Source: Thermoplasmata archaeon (GTDB lineage: Archaea > Thermoplasmatota > Thermoplasmata > Thermoplasmatales > Thermoplasmataceae). From it: a stretch of 42,383 nt of DNA. This document shows positions 32,256-42,245 of the stretch, in pieces (position 1 is the first letter of the stretch; every line of letters starts with the position of its first letter). The position numbers and the translations under genes were made by a program. Below the pieces are notes generated by a model. That model had not been told where the DNA came from, ran no database searches, and saw nothing but the letters and a program-made list of their open reading frames with translations. Location of the stretch: contig JAJZXS010000007.1 of NCBI GenBank assembly GCA_021806295.1, positions 1 through 42,383 on the forward strand. Direction: 5' to 3'.

Positions 32256-33782
32256 TCATCCCACAAATTTTCTGAGAAGTGCCATTTCATAAGCATATTT
32301 CCCGACCTCATCGAATTTTTTGTTTTTAAATGCAAGAAGTAACAAAGTAGAAAATATGTTATGCTTTTCTACACTGTATGAACTGTCTGTTGATACTCCT
32401 ATGTTGTTTTCTATATATCTGACATCCTCTCTAATCATTTTTATTATTTCAGTGTCAATCTTCCAGATGTCGATCATGTATTTCAGTGAGTCATAATTGA
32501 AATATCTGGCGCTTGATCGTAGATCAAAATACATATTTTTATAGTTCTCGCTCAGCAATGCATGATATTTTTCTGGCAACTCTGCGAGCACTGATGCCCC
32601 CAGTATCTCTGGCGGTATTCCCATTGAATAAAGCGCACCCACAAATGCAATAGCCCTAGGGAGTCTTGCACTTCCAGTGCTCCGGGAATAACCGAAAAGC
32701 CCCGTGTGTAATTTTCTGGTCCTCCTTTTCGGGAGATAGGTTGTTATATCATTTATTGGTCTTGAGATTCCTTCTACTATTTTTTGAAATCTTGAAGAAT
32801 AAAGGTCTATTATATGTTTTATAATTATTTCCTGATCATCGTTAAATAAGTTGGGGATAACTGGTTTGTGGGCATTGATCATGGAAACAGCGTCCTTAAC
32901 TGATGTTTCATCATAGTCATACCTGAAGGCCGATTGCACAGAGAAAGTATAGTATGAGTCATATTCAGCCAGAGACCTTTTAATGGTGTCAGGGCCAAGA
33001 TTCCCTCTGAATGGCGAAGAGCCTGCCCCTATAATTGGATAAAGTTCCATTCCCGTTTTCTCTGATATTCTGTACATTCCCGATACAGCATATTTTGAAA
33101 GCAATGTAGCGGGTATCATCCCGTAGTTCATTGCTGGATCTGACCTCGCTATAAAGATCCTCATATAACTGGGTTTCATGATTTCGCTGTATTTCCCGAT
33201 TATGGATTCAATGTTAAATATAGAATCCCTGTCCTCTATGAGGGGTATCAGATTTATTTTCTCAGGCATTACTTTTCCGGTAATATCCATCATACGGACA
33301 TCTTCGTAAAGTTTAATATTTTCGGTATCCACTATGCCTTTTTCGTAGAATTTGACGACGTTTAGCATGCTCCTGTAATCTGTAGTGAATGGGAGTATGA
33401 CCTCGAATACCGGTGCAATATCACGGTCATACATCCTAGTGGCCACATCATAATTCAACGGTATGCTGTTGAGGGTTTCGTTCAATATTTTTCTTTCCGC
33501 TCCCTCAATGAGTGGATTTGGAACCCTGTATGTCAGGAAAATATCCTTCCCGAGAACATTTTTATCAAAGAATTCTCTATCTTTAGAAAACAATTTTCTT
33601 ATAACATGTGTATCCACATCCTTGCCTTCGGCATCCCACATAACCTCCTGTATTCCTATGTGCTTGTACGCAATATACGCCTCTTCTATTTCATCCTCAT
33701 TTGAAATTATATTCTTGCCACTGGCCCAGGAAGGCATTTTTGCATTGTCAGGATGCTGTGTGGACATGGTTTTAGGTATCAT
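32256..33782 (-). CDS. ppcA: Phosphoenolpyruvate carboxylase, archaeal type
   Basis: This 508-residue enzyme carboxylates PEP to oxaloacetate and replenishes the citric acid cycle. The short archaeal form (about 500 residues against 900 in bacteria) begins MIPKTMSTQHPDNAKMPSWA and contains IQEVMWDAEGKDVDTHV, FLTYRVPNPLIEGAERK, and IGAGSSPFRGN with the PEP-binding Arg, then TTYLPKRRTRKLHTGLFGYS. Relatives often start at MSTQHPDN, so residue 6 is an alternative start. TATA-like TATTTATAA on the minus strand (33804-33812) is 22-30 bases upstream of 33782. Confidence 0.94.
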   Translation of the reverse strand: MIPKTMSTQHPDNAKMPSWASGKNIISNEDEIEEAYIAYKHIGIQEVMWDAEGKDVDTHVIRKLFSKDREFFDKNVLGKDIFLTYRVPNPLIEGAERKILNETLNSIPLNYDVATRMYDRDIAPVFEVILPFTTDYRSMLNVVKFYEKGIVDTENIKLYEDVRMMDITGKVMPEKINLIPLIEDRDSIFNIESIIGKYSEIMKPSYMRIFIARSDPAMNYGMIPATLLSKYAVSGMYRISEKTGMELYPIIGAGSSPFRGNLGPDTIKRSLAEYDSYYTFSVQSAFRYDYDETSVKDAVSMINAHKPVIPNLFNDDQEIIIKHIIDLYSSRFQKIVEGISRPINDITTYLPKRRTRKLHTGLFGYSRSTGSARLPRAIAFVGALYSMGIPPEILGASVLAELPEKYHALLSENYKNMYFDLRSSARYFNYDSLKYMIDIWKIDTEIIKMIREDVRYIENNIGVSTDSSYSVEKHNIFSTLLLLAFKNKKFDEVGKYAYEMALLRKFVG

Positions 33783-33913
33783 GATTTTAACATGGAAAAC
33801 TATTATAAATAAAGATGGCTGGGAAAAATGACAGTTATCTCATAAATTAAATGAGGACCCAATGATAATGCAAAACCTGCAAATTATAATAAACCTATAA
33901 GCTTCTAACATCA

Positions 33914-34663
33914 TTAATGGCTCGCCCCGAACTCAACAGGGAAAAATCGTATGCCCTCAGGTGACATATAACTGTCAAATTTCGCATCATATGTCGTTTC
34001 CAGGTTTTTTATATTTACTGCAACATTCCTTGATCCCTTAGACACAATTTTCCCATCTTTCATGAGGATAATAGAATCAGAAATATTGTATGCGAGATTT
34101 ATGTCGTGTAGAACAAGCAGTATGCCCTTTCCCCTACTTTTTAAATCTTTGAGTATCTTTATAAGGAGATTAATTTTGTCAATATCAAGGAATGATGATG
34201 GTTCATCAAGCATAATATACTCTGGATTCTGATACACCACTGCAGCTATCATAACCATTCTTTTTTCTCCTCCGCTCAGGGTTGAATAATCACGGTCCAT
34301 AAAATTTTCAACACCACACGTTTTCATTGAGTTATACAGATCATTATAATCATATTTTCTTGTGAAGCCGTTTATTTCCATGATGTCCCTGACATTTAAC
34401 CCCAATGGCTCCGGGAGTTCCTGTTGAACATAGCCAGTGTACCTGGAAATTTCTTGGGCCTTCAGAGTTTTTAGGCTTTTGTCATTTATAACTATTTCTC
34501 CAGACTCAGGCTTTATCTCCCTATTAAGTGCCAAAAGGGTTGACGTTTTTCCGGAGCCATTCTTACCACATATTGTCAGAATCTCGCCAGAATGGAGGGA
34601 AAAATTTATGGGTCCTATATCCAAATTTCCCCTCTTAAATGATATATTCCTGAGTTCAAGCAT
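33914..34663 (-). CDS. btuD: ABC transporter ATPase, probable corrinoid uptake (BtuD-like)
   Basis: This 249-residue ATPase has Walker A GKNGSGKT (33-40), Q-loop Q80, signature LSGGEKRMV (129-137) and Walker B YIMLDEP (149-155) with the following His in LLVLHDINLAY. It belongs to the FecE/BtuD/FhuC group for metal-chelate import. It overlaps the permease gene by 8 bases. Assignment to cobalamin rather than siderophores rests on the neighbouring CbiZ. Confidence 0.9.
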   Translation of the reverse strand: MLELRNISFKRGNLDIGPINFSLHSGEILTICGKNGSGKTSTLLALNREIKPESGEIVINDKSLKTLKAQEISRYTGYVQQELPEPLGLNVRDIMEINGFTRKYDYNDLYNSMKTCGVENFMDRDYSTLSGGEKRMVMIAAVVYQNPEYIMLDEPSSFLDIDKINLLIKILKDLKSRGKGILLVLHDINLAYNISDSIILMKDGKIVSKGSRNVAVNIKNLETTYDAKFDSYMSPEGIRFFPVEFGASH

Positions 34664-35687
34664 TGTAATACCCCCTCTTCGAAATCCTTGTCATTAAAAG
34701 CATAAAAAACGGAACCCCAATTATTCCAGTTATTATTCCAACCGGGATTACTTCACCGATTATTATCATATGCGCGATATCATTGGCAATGATTAAAAAT
34801 GTCGCGCCCAGAATGGCTGATGATGGTATTACATACTTATTTGAACCTCCGTAGATCATCCGGGAAACATGTGGGAATATAAGCCCTACAAAGCCTATGA
34901 GGCCTGAGATTGAGACGCAGGCTGCAACAGAAACAGTGGTTAATCCCATGGATATAAGCTTCGACCTCTCTACGTTTATTCCCACCGATCTAGCATATAC
35001 ATCTCCCAGCTGCAATGCGTTCAACTGCCTGTACATAAAAAACAGGGCAACTGAGGTAAAAATTACCAGGGGGGCAACTATATAATCATCAGACCACGAT
35101 ATGCCGGAAAGCGATCCGAGTAGCCAGAAAAATAGTGAATTTATGTATCTTGGCCTGGAATAAAGAAGAAGCGCAACGAATGATGAAACAAATAAAGATA
35201 TTGCTATTCCTGAAAGCAGCAGGATCAGTGGGGGCGCCCTGCCATTTCTGATTGAAATGGTGTAAACAAATCCAACCACAATAATAGCAAATATAAAAGC
35301 AAGCAGGGGAAGTGTAAGTATTCCGAAAATAGTCAGGCCAAAAACAATAGCAAGCACAGCTCCAAGGGTTGCACCGCTGGATACTCCCGTAATGTAAGGT
35401 TCTGAAATGGGATTCCTGAATATGCTCTGTATCACTGCACCTCCAACGCCCAGTGATGCTCCAACAGCAGCGGCACCTATGGTTTCCGGCTCCCTCAGCT
35501 GGGTAACAATGATGTAATCCGATAATTTAACATTTCCATAGATACCGAACTGGGCAAGCACCGATTTAATAACATCTATAACAGGTATTTTTACGGGTCC
35601 GATATCCAGAGATAAAATAAAAGATGCCAGAAGTGCCAGTATCGATACGATGAAATAAAGATAAGTTTTACTGTGAATTGTTTTCAA
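34656..35687 (-). CDS. btuC: ABC transporter permease, FecCD/BtuC family
   Basis: This 343-residue integral membrane protein has about ten hydrophobic helices. Family signatures are REPETIGAAAVGASLGVGGA...FRNPISEPYITGVSSGATLGA and the loop contacting the ATPase, GLIFPHVSRMIYGG. It forms the pore for corrinoid or other chelate import with the ATPase encoded just downstream. The start overlaps the substrate-binding protein reading frame by 20 bases, so the operon was built for coupled translation. Confidence 0.92.
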   Translation of the reverse strand: MKTIHSKTYLYFIVSILALLASFILSLDIGPVKIPVIDVIKSVLAQFGIYGNVKLSDYIIVTQLREPETIGAAAVGASLGVGGAVIQSIFRNPISEPYITGVSSGATLGAVLAIVFGLTIFGILTLPLLAFIFAIIVVGFVYTISIRNGRAPPLILLLSGIAISLFVSSFVALLLYSRPRYINSLFFWLLGSLSGISWSDDYIVAPLVIFTSVALFFMYRQLNALQLGDVYARSVGINVERSKLISMGLTTVSVAACVSISGLIGFVGLIFPHVSRMIYGGSNKYVIPSSAILGATFLIIANDIAHMIIIGEVIPVGIITGIIGVPFFMLLMTRISKRGYYNA

Positions 35688-36642
35688 TATTGACCACCGC
35701 TCCCGGCTCTGGACTTGCTTTCAGGTTAATTGGAAATTGTGGAATTGTAACATTTTTGTTAAATGCGCTTGAAAGCATCCACTGGATTGCATAAATATCC
35801 CTGAAGTTCGGTTCTGCAAATATGTTATAGCTGAAAGCTTTATAGTACTTATTATGGATAACTGCATAGGTTTTATTATAGGGTGTATACTTTAGGTCCG
35901 TGGTGTCAAATGATGGACCCAGTATCAGTGTAGAAATATTTTTGCTTGCTATGTTTTCATTTGATATCTGGTAAAAACTGGACCCATTTGCAATATTTAT
36001 AAGGTGTGCATCCTTCATCATTGAGGAAATAAACGTGTTGTTCCCCGCAGTATAGGTTTCTCCATCATAAACACACATAGCATACATGGCAGTTTCGTTT
36101 TTAACGTGTACATTTTTAAAGTCTTCCAGAGATTTATTAATCCAGCCGTTAAGAAGGGATGCATTTTTTGAATTTCCTGTAATTTCTCCCAGAAATGTAT
36201 CCTGCTTTTCAATAACATTAAATGTTGTATTTGCACCTGATGATAGAAATATATAATCTATTCCTGCATTCAGTAATTCATTGATCTGCGATTGTTTGTA
36301 ATCAGAGAATGATATCACAGCCTGCGGACTTTAATTGAGTATCTCCTCCACATTCATATTTGGATAGGCTGACACTGCTGTTATATTCCCCGTGATATTG
36401 GAACCGGGCCATAATCCAGGATATGCATATACTCCTTTAACATCTTTAATCGCGCCTATTGCGTAGAGGGTTGCTGTTACACTGGGGTCAAGAGACACAA
36501 TTTTATTGAAGTGCATGCCGCTTATATTTGAATCTAATGTAAGTTCCATGCCTTTTTTTACCGCAGGATGGTATCCATAGACATCTGCAACATAAATGCC
36601 CGATGCGACCACTATGATCACAACGATTATAATTCCCAGCAA
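35668..36642 (-). pseudogene. btuF: Substrate-binding protein (BtuF-like), interrupted by one in-frame stop
   Basis: Residues 1-103 (36642-36334) begin with a hydrophobic anchor (LGIIIVVIIVVASGIYVADV) and continue KIVSLDPSVTATLYAIGAIK...NMNVEEILN. A TAA at 36331-36333 then interrupts. The same frame runs on as SPQAVISFSDYKQSQINELL to a normal end at 35668. The two halves together make a complete class III periplasmic binding protein like BtuF. Relatives usually have a residue such as Leu between EILN and SP, and TTA to TAA needs one change. Either the gene is a recent pseudogene, the stop is read through, or the base is a sequencing error. The start appears to be TTG 36642, with no ATG in frame. 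A GTG restart at 36318 would lack the signal anchor. Confidence 0.8.
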
Positions 36643-36756
36643 TTTGATATGTTTATCCGTGCAGGTAGATTTAATTACTATTTATAAAGTTTATTTAATT
36701 ATACTAAAGCATACTTCACAAGAAAATAAATATTCCTGATATAATAGAAGCATGAA

Positions 36757-37371
36757 ATGAAGACAAAATTCAGCATTCATAAAAGATTTTACTATATAGA
36801 ATTTCCCCAGGGAGCCAGAAAATACAGCTCTGCCCCGTACCAGGGCGGTACTGGGATATCTTATGGATATGTAAACATGCATGTGGAAAATAATTATAAC
36901 TCTGATGTAAACGAATACATAAAATCATTTCTTATAAAAAACAATTTAAGCACTGAGTTAACAGTTAACATGACTTCTGCAGATATAAATAATCTCAGGA
37001 GAGGTAATGTATACGTTGACAGTTATTCCGTTTGTGCTTTTATAACAGCAGGATTTGACAATGCACTTTCCATGGGCAATAAATCAGGCAAACCCGGGAC
37101 CATAAATATATGCATTATCACTGATTATCCACTCACCGATTCCGGTGCAATGAATCTGTACCAGACTTGCATAGAGTCAAAGGCACAGGCATTGAATGAT
37201 ATGGGAATAAGGGACATGAGGACCGGCATGCTTTCTCCGGGGACCTCTACAGATACCCTGAGTATTTTTGTCCTAAATGAGGCTAGAAAACACGATTATG
37301 CCGGAAGGCTCACAGAGATAGGATATTCAACATCCATGCTTGTTTACGATAATCTCAAAAAATTTGGATAA
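36757..37371 (+). CDS. cbiZ: Adenosylcobinamide amidohydrolase (CbiZ)
   Basis: This 204-residue enzyme cuts the aminopropanol side chain from adenosylcobinamide, producing adenosylcobyric acid so that scavenged corrinoids can re-enter cobalamin synthesis. CbiZ signatures are CAFITAGFDNALSMGNKSG, GTINICIITDYPLTDSGAMN, YQTCIESKAQALNDMGI and the GTSTDTLSIF motif. It is divergent from the BtuF-BtuC-BtuD operon, with back-to-back TATA-like boxes in the 114-base gap. That pairing identifies the transporter as a corrinoid importer. Confidence 0.9.
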   Translation: MKTKFSIHKRFYYIEFPQGARKYSSAPYQGGTGISYGYVNMHVENNYNSDVNEYIKSFLIKNNLSTELTVNMTSADINNLRRGNVYVDSYSVCAFITAGFDNALSMGNKSGKPGTINICIITDYPLTDSGAMNLYQTCIESKAQALNDMGIRDMRTGMLSPGTSTDTLSIFVLNEARKHDYAGRLTEIGYSTSMLVYDNLKKFG

Positions 37372-37470
37372 AGCTCCTATTCCTGGATGCCCATGCTATT
37401 TGCACCGAATAAGCAACAGCCAATCAAGAAGCACTAAAATGTTAAATATTCTTTAATAATGGTAGTCAAC

Positions 37471-38760
37471 ATGACTGAAACTGATGAAATATTTCAATAT
37501 CTTAATATCAGTAGCGATGAAGACCTTTTTGCCGATATACCGGGCAGGTTAAGGGTTTCAACGGATCTTGGATCTCCAATGGATGAACTTTCTTTAATTA
37601 ACTCAATTACAAAAACTGCAAGAAAAAACATAGCACCAGAAATGAACTTCCTGGGAAATGGGATATATGATAGATTTATCCCGCCCCTTGTTGATGAAAT
37701 AATAGGCAGAAATGAATTTCTCACTTCCTATACCCCGTATCAGCCAGAAATTTCTCAGGGTATACTTCATTCCCTCTTTGAGTACCAGAGCATCATTTCT
37801 GATCTCACCGAAATGGATGTTACTAATTCTTCCATGTATGATGGATTCACATCCCTTGCTGAGGCGGTCAGAATGGGATACAGGATAAATGGCAGGAATG
37901 AGGTGCTTGTACCGGAGAACATCTACAGGAGCCAGCTAAGCATTATAGAAAATTATGTTCTTGGCCTGAATATAAAGATAATCAAATATAAATTCGGAAA
38001 TGACGGGTTAATAGATATGGAAGACCTAAAATCAAAAATATCAGACCGTACCTCATCCATAGTGGTTGCAAATCCCAATTTTTTTGGACTTATAGATGAA
38101 AATTCATTTCACGTTAGTGAAATCAAGAAAGATGCGCTGTTGATAACATATTATGATCCCGTTTCCCTTGGGCTTATCATACCACCTGGAGGGTACGGAA
38201 CCGATATTGCAGTGGCCGAGGGGCAGCAGCTCGGGATTCATATGAATTACGGTGGCCCTCTTCTCGGGTTATTTTCGTTCAAGAAAGAATATGTCCACAG
38301 GTCGCCCGGAAGGCTCATAGGTCTTTCAAACGATAACTCCGGAAGAAAGGCATTTGTTATGACACTTCAGGCAAGGGAACAGCATATAAGGCGTTCAAAG
38401 GCAATGAGTAACATATGTTCCAATCAGGCACTTCTGGCAGTGGCATCACTTGCGTACCTTTCCATAATGGGATCGGATGGAATGAAAAAGATAGCCCTGA
38501 TTACCATGAATAAAAGCAAGAGGATGAAAAGTGTCCTGAGCCATGCCGGAGTGGCCCCTGTCTTTAACGGAATCAATTTTTCTGATAATCTGTTCTACTT
38601 CAACAGGCAGGAAAAACTGACCGCCAGTAATATATCGGGAGGCATAAGGCTCTCTGACCTTTCAGATTACCCCGGCTACAAAAACTCAGCATTCTTTTCG
38701 GTTACGGAGAAAACAGCAGATGACAGCATAGAAAGGCTTGCTGAGATAATAGGTGAATAA
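37471..38760 (+). CDS. gcvPA: Glycine dehydrogenase (decarboxylating) subunit 1, GcvPA
   Basis: This 429-residue N-terminal half of the glycine cleavage P-protein shows FLGNGIYDRFIPP, FLTSYTPYQPEISQGILHSL, DVTNSSMYDGFTSLAEAV, and GQQLGIHMNYGGPLLG. It works with subunit 2 to decarboxylate glycine and load the aminomethyl group on lipoyl GcvH. ATG 37459 is in frame, but GTTAAATA at 37441-37448 suits ATG 37471 (MTETDEIF). The stop is 1 base before the ATG chosen for subunit 2. The GcvT and GcvH genes are not in this window. Confidence 0.93.
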   Translation: MTETDEIFQYLNISSDEDLFADIPGRLRVSTDLGSPMDELSLINSITKTARKNIAPEMNFLGNGIYDRFIPPLVDEIIGRNEFLTSYTPYQPEISQGILHSLFEYQSIISDLTEMDVTNSSMYDGFTSLAEAVRMGYRINGRNEVLVPENIYRSQLSIIENYVLGLNIKIIKYKFGNDGLIDMEDLKSKISDRTSSIVVANPNFFGLIDENSFHVSEIKKDALLITYYDPVSLGLIIPPGGYGTDIAVAEGQQLGIHMNYGGPLLGLFSFKKEYVHRSPGRLIGLSNDNSGRKAFVMTLQAREQHIRRSKAMSNICSNQALLAVASLAYLSIMGSDGMKKIALITMNKSKRMKSVLSHAGVAPVFNGINFSDNLFYFNRQEKLTASNISGGIRLSDLSDYPGYKNSAFFSVTEKTADDSIERLAEIIGE

Positions 38761-38761
38761 G

Positions 38762-40195
38762 ATGTATAAACAGGCACATTATGATGAGGATTTTTTGAAT
38801 TCGTTCAACACAGGAAACGATTTTTATATGGAGGATGTGGAGGACACATACCCTGTTTCAATAAAGAGAAAAAAGCTTGAACTGCCCAATGTAAGAAGCG
38901 TTGACGTATCAAGGCATTTTACCAGACTATCGGAAATGAACTATTCTGTAGATCTCGGCATGTACCCACTTGGTTCCTGTACAATGAAATTCAACCCGAA
39001 ATATGCGGATTATATTGCTTCCCTTCCAGAATTTCAGAATGTACATCCACTGGAATCTGAATCGCGGATCCAGGGGACCCTCGAGGTTATGTACAGGCTA
39101 CAGCAGCTGCTTGTTAAAATTTCCGGAATGGACTTTGCCTCCCTTCAGCCTTCAGCTGGAGCCCACGGGGAGTTTACAGGCATATTAATGGTCAGAAAAT
39201 TTTTTGAGGTTAAGGGCGAGCTTGATAGAAGGGATGAAATTATAATACCCGACTCTGCACATGGCACAAATCCCGCCTCAGCAGCAATGGCAGGTTTCAA
39301 GGTGGTGGAGGTACCATCCAATGCAAAGGGCCTTGTGGATATTGAGGCTCTGAAAGCAGCTATAACTCCCAGAACCGCGGCTTTCATGATTACCAATCCC
39401 AATACCCTTGGAATTTTTGATGATCAGATAGTTGAAATAGCAGATATCATACATAAAAACGGTTCCCTGCTGTATTATGACGGGGCAAATTTCAACGCCA
39501 TCCTCGGAATAACCACACCAGGCATCATGGGTTTTGACATTGTGCACTTCAATTTGCACAAAACCTTTGCAACCCCTCATGGAGGCGGTGGCCCCGGTGC
39601 CGGCCCCGTGGCAGTCAAAGCCTATCTGAAGGAATATCTACCAGTTCCGGTTGTCGTAATGGAAAACGGCAAATACTCATTGTATTACGGGCTAAAAAAC
39701 ACTATCGGTAAGGTATCATCATATAATGGATCGTATGGTGTGGTATTGAGGGCATTTGCATACGCCCTGAAAAATGGGAATAACCTCAGCCTGAATGCAA
39801 GAAGGGCGGTGATGAACTCAAATTATATGGCCAGGAAATTGTCCGGATCCTTCGAAATTCCTTATAAAACCCTGAAAAAGCACGAGTTTGTATTATCTAC
39901 AGCCAGAACCGGCAGGAGGGCGCTGGACATATCCAAGTTTATACTGGATTACGGCATACATTCTCCGACAACGTACTTCCCGCTCATAGTTAAGGAGGCA
40001 ATGATGATTGAGCCCACCGAATCCGTAACCAAAAAGGATATGGATTACTATATAGATGTGATGGAGAAAGCACTGGAGGTGCCGGAAGACACCCTGAAGT
40101 CATCTCCTGTAAATACATCTGTGGGGCGTATAGACGAAATAGCTGCCGCAAGAAATCTCATACTGAAATGGCCGGATCCATTTGAAAACTCTTAA
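38762..40195 (+). CDS. gcvPB: Glycine dehydrogenase (decarboxylating) subunit 2, GcvPB
   Basis: This 477-residue C-terminal half of the P-protein carries the pyridoxal phosphate lysine K267 in VHFNLHKTFATPHGGGGPG. Other signatures are YPLGSCTMKFNPK, LQPSAGAHGEFTGIL, PDSAHGTNPASAAMAGF and YDGANFNAILG. The frame opens with GTG 38753 inside the gcvPA end. ATG 38762 is better because AGGTGA, a good Shine-Dalgarno match, lies 6 bases before it. The two subunits form the active dimer. Confidence 0.94.
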   Translation: MYKQAHYDEDFLNSFNTGNDFYMEDVEDTYPVSIKRKKLELPNVRSVDVSRHFTRLSEMNYSVDLGMYPLGSCTMKFNPKYADYIASLPEFQNVHPLESESRIQGTLEVMYRLQQLLVKISGMDFASLQPSAGAHGEFTGILMVRKFFEVKGELDRRDEIIIPDSAHGTNPASAAMAGFKVVEVPSNAKGLVDIEALKAAITPRTAAFMITNPNTLGIFDDQIVEIADIIHKNGSLLYYDGANFNAILGITTPGIMGFDIVHFNLHKTFATPHGGGGPGAGPVAVKAYLKEYLPVPVVVMENGKYSLYYGLKNTIGKVSSYNGSYGVVLRAFAYALKNGNNLSLNARRAVMNSNYMARKLSGSFEIPYKTLKKHEFVLSTARTGRRALDISKFILDYGIHSPTTYFPLIVKEAMMIEPTESVTKKDMDYYIDVMEKALEVPEDTLKSSPVNTSVGRIDEIAAARNLILKWPDPFENS

Positions 40196-40218
40196 ATAAA
40201 CTCAAGAGATGCGAAATA

Positions 40219-41268
40219 ATGAAAATAGATGAAATCCATGGAGAAACCCCCAATTTAGAACTCAAGGTTAAAATTCTCTCGCTGTCCAGGAGAGAAACAA
40301 CTACATCCAGGGGCGAAACAGTATATTATTACGGCCTTGTTGGGGATGAGACGGGAGTTCTTCCATATACTGCATGGGAGTTCCCGGCACCTATTAAGGC
40401 CGGGGATACTGTGCAGATAAAATATGCCAGATCAAGGGTTTACAATGAGAGAATAAGGCTATATTTTGATTCGAAGACAGAGATACTGCTTAAACCCGGG
40501 GAAGATATTGAGGTAAAAAGGACATACAAAGAGACAAAATTAATGGATCTTTCCCTGAAGAATCCCTTTGTTACTGTAACCGGAAAGATAAGCAACATGG
40601 CGGGCAAGGAATACAGCAAGGCTGGAAATACATTTACAATATACAATGGGTTTATAGAGGATGATACGTCCCGTGTCAGAATTTCATCCTTCGGGCAGCC
40701 ACTGGAAAACGGCAAAATTTACAGGCTAGTTGGAGCCCGCGTTTCTGAGTTCAACAAACAGCTCGAGATTTCAATAGGTGACAAAACTGAGGTTTATCCG
40801 GAAAATGAAGACATGGACTTTGAAAGATATTACAAATTATTTGAGGTGGACAATCCTGCCGGGGGCATAACAATACTGGGGTTCATAATAACACTGGGCA
40901 CAAAAAGCGGGATAATAAAGCGCTGCAGTGAGTGCAATAAACCATTAAGTACCGGTGTCTGCCCTGATCATCCAGATAAGCCAACAAAACTGGACATATT
41001 CTCATATTTCACGCTGGACGATGGGACAAGGTATATACAGTGCATAGCCGGAAAAAAGGCAGTAATGCCATTTCTGGGAATAAAGGAGGAGGATCTCCCG
41101 AGGGTTGCTGGCGACATCTACAGGATGCTGGAGGACAGGCTATACGGGCATGCAGTCCGTGTCAACGCAGATTTTATTAAAAACGAAGATGACCTGTCAC
41201 TGAGGGTCAATGCCATAAGTGCTATAACCAGGGAAGACATAGAAAAAGATATAAAGGTCAGTCAATAG
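40219..41268 (+). CDS. Replication protein A (RPA), ssDNA-binding, with zinc finger
   Basis: This 349-residue protein has three OB-fold regions: about 12-92 (ending LYFDSKTEILL), 115-192 (FVTVTGKIS...LEISIGDKTEVY) and 215-335. The last is interrupted by a zinc finger C236-C239-C248-H251 (CSECNKPLSTGVCPDH), as in archaeal RPA large subunits. It coats single-stranded DNA in replication and repair. TTAAATAA (about 40193-40200) is correctly spaced from ATG 40219. It is followed after 9 bases by its partner gene. Confidence 0.9.
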   Translation: MKIDEIHGETPNLELKVKILSLSRRETTTSRGETVYYYGLVGDETGVLPYTAWEFPAPIKAGDTVQIKYARSRVYNERIRLYFDSKTEILLKPGEDIEVKRTYKETKLMDLSLKNPFVTVTGKISNMAGKEYSKAGNTFTIYNGFIEDDTSRVRISSFGQPLENGKIYRLVGARVSEFNKQLEISIGDKTEVYPENEDMDFERYYKLFEVDNPAGGITILGFIITLGTKSGIIKRCSECNKPLSTGVCPDHPDKPTKLDIFSYFTLDDGTRYIQCIAGKKAVMPFLGIKEEDLPRVAGDIYRMLEDRLYGHAVRVNADFIKNEDDLSLRVNAISAITREDIEKDIKVSQ

Positions 41269-41277
41269 GTGATTTAA

Positions 41278-42159
41278 ATGGCGTATACAAAAAGAGAAAC
41301 TTCATACTGGGTATTTTCACGGGAACTTAAAGATTCCAACAGGCTGGAAGGCGAGGAAAAGAGGCCATATGTAATAACTCCTCTGGGGACAAAGCTGAAG
41401 AGGGTCCTGCTCGCAGGAATAATAACTTATAAAAGTTCAGATGACCGGATGGTAAAGGTAACCGTTGCGGATTATCTCGGGTCTTTCTATCTAACCGGGT
41501 TCAAAACAGGTTTCAGCAGTGAAATGGCAGAGGAGCTTGATAAATATAATGTAAACGATACTGTTGTTGTAATGGGAAAGGTAAGCTCATTTAAAACAGA
41601 CGATGGCATATTCTACTTTTCAATCAATCCCGAGCTGATAAAAAAGATATCAGACACAGAAAGGTATTTCTGGGGGGTAAGGGCATCATACGTTACCCGG
41701 AGAAAACTTCTCGGCATCACAGAGGCCCTGAAGGATGAGAATGCCACTGCAGATACACTTGTAGGGCTGGGCTACTCCCGGGATGAGGCAGATGATGCTA
41801 TACGTGCCAGGGAAAATTACCATGACTATGATTTCACATCTTATATGAATGCCCTGTCATCAATAAACTTTGAATCCCCGGCTCCTGTAGAAAACCAATC
41901 AGGTTACAGTGGAGAGGCCGGGCAGGCAACACTGGAGGATGAAAAACCATCCACTTCAGGTGAAACAGTAAACGTTGAGGCATTCCTCCTTGATTATATA
42001 AAAAATAATGACAGCGGACCGGGATGCAAATACGATGATATTGTAATTTCATGTTCCAATGCAGGAATCCCGAGGGAAAGGGTGGATGAGATATTAAATG
42101 CCCTTGGATCCATGGGAGAGATATATGAGGTTTCATTAAAAAGATACAAGGCACTATGA
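41278..42159 (+). CDS. RPA-associated protein (COG3390, RPA32-like)
   Basis: This 293-residue protein starts with an OB-fold (residues about 35-125: GTKLKRVLLAGIITYKSSDD...VNDTVVVMGKVSSF). A linker follows, rich in Ser, Glu and Pro near 200-230, and then a C-terminal winged-helix-like segment (VEAFLLDYIKNNDSGPGCKY...ALGSMGEIYEVS). This is the usual companion of archaeal RPA. A GGTGATTTAA Shine-Dalgarno site precedes ATG 41278, so it is translated from the RPA transcript. Confidence 0.88.
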   Translation: MAYTKRETSYWVFSRELKDSNRLEGEEKRPYVITPLGTKLKRVLLAGIITYKSSDDRMVKVTVADYLGSFYLTGFKTGFSSEMAEELDKYNVNDTVVVMGKVSSFKTDDGIFYFSINPELIKKISDTERYFWGVRASYVTRRKLLGITEALKDENATADTLVGLGYSRDEADDAIRARENYHDYDFTSYMNALSSINFESPAPVENQSGYSGEAGQATLEDEKPSTSGETVNVEAFLLDYIKNNDSGPGCKYDDIVISCSNAGIPRERVDEILNALGSMGEIYEVSLKRYKAL

Positions 42160-42245
42160 TGGTATTTTAAAAAAGAAAATAACAGACATTCTGAATATTT
42201 ACTTTATAATCAAATATTTAAAATACTTTCCCGTGTTATTAGTTT

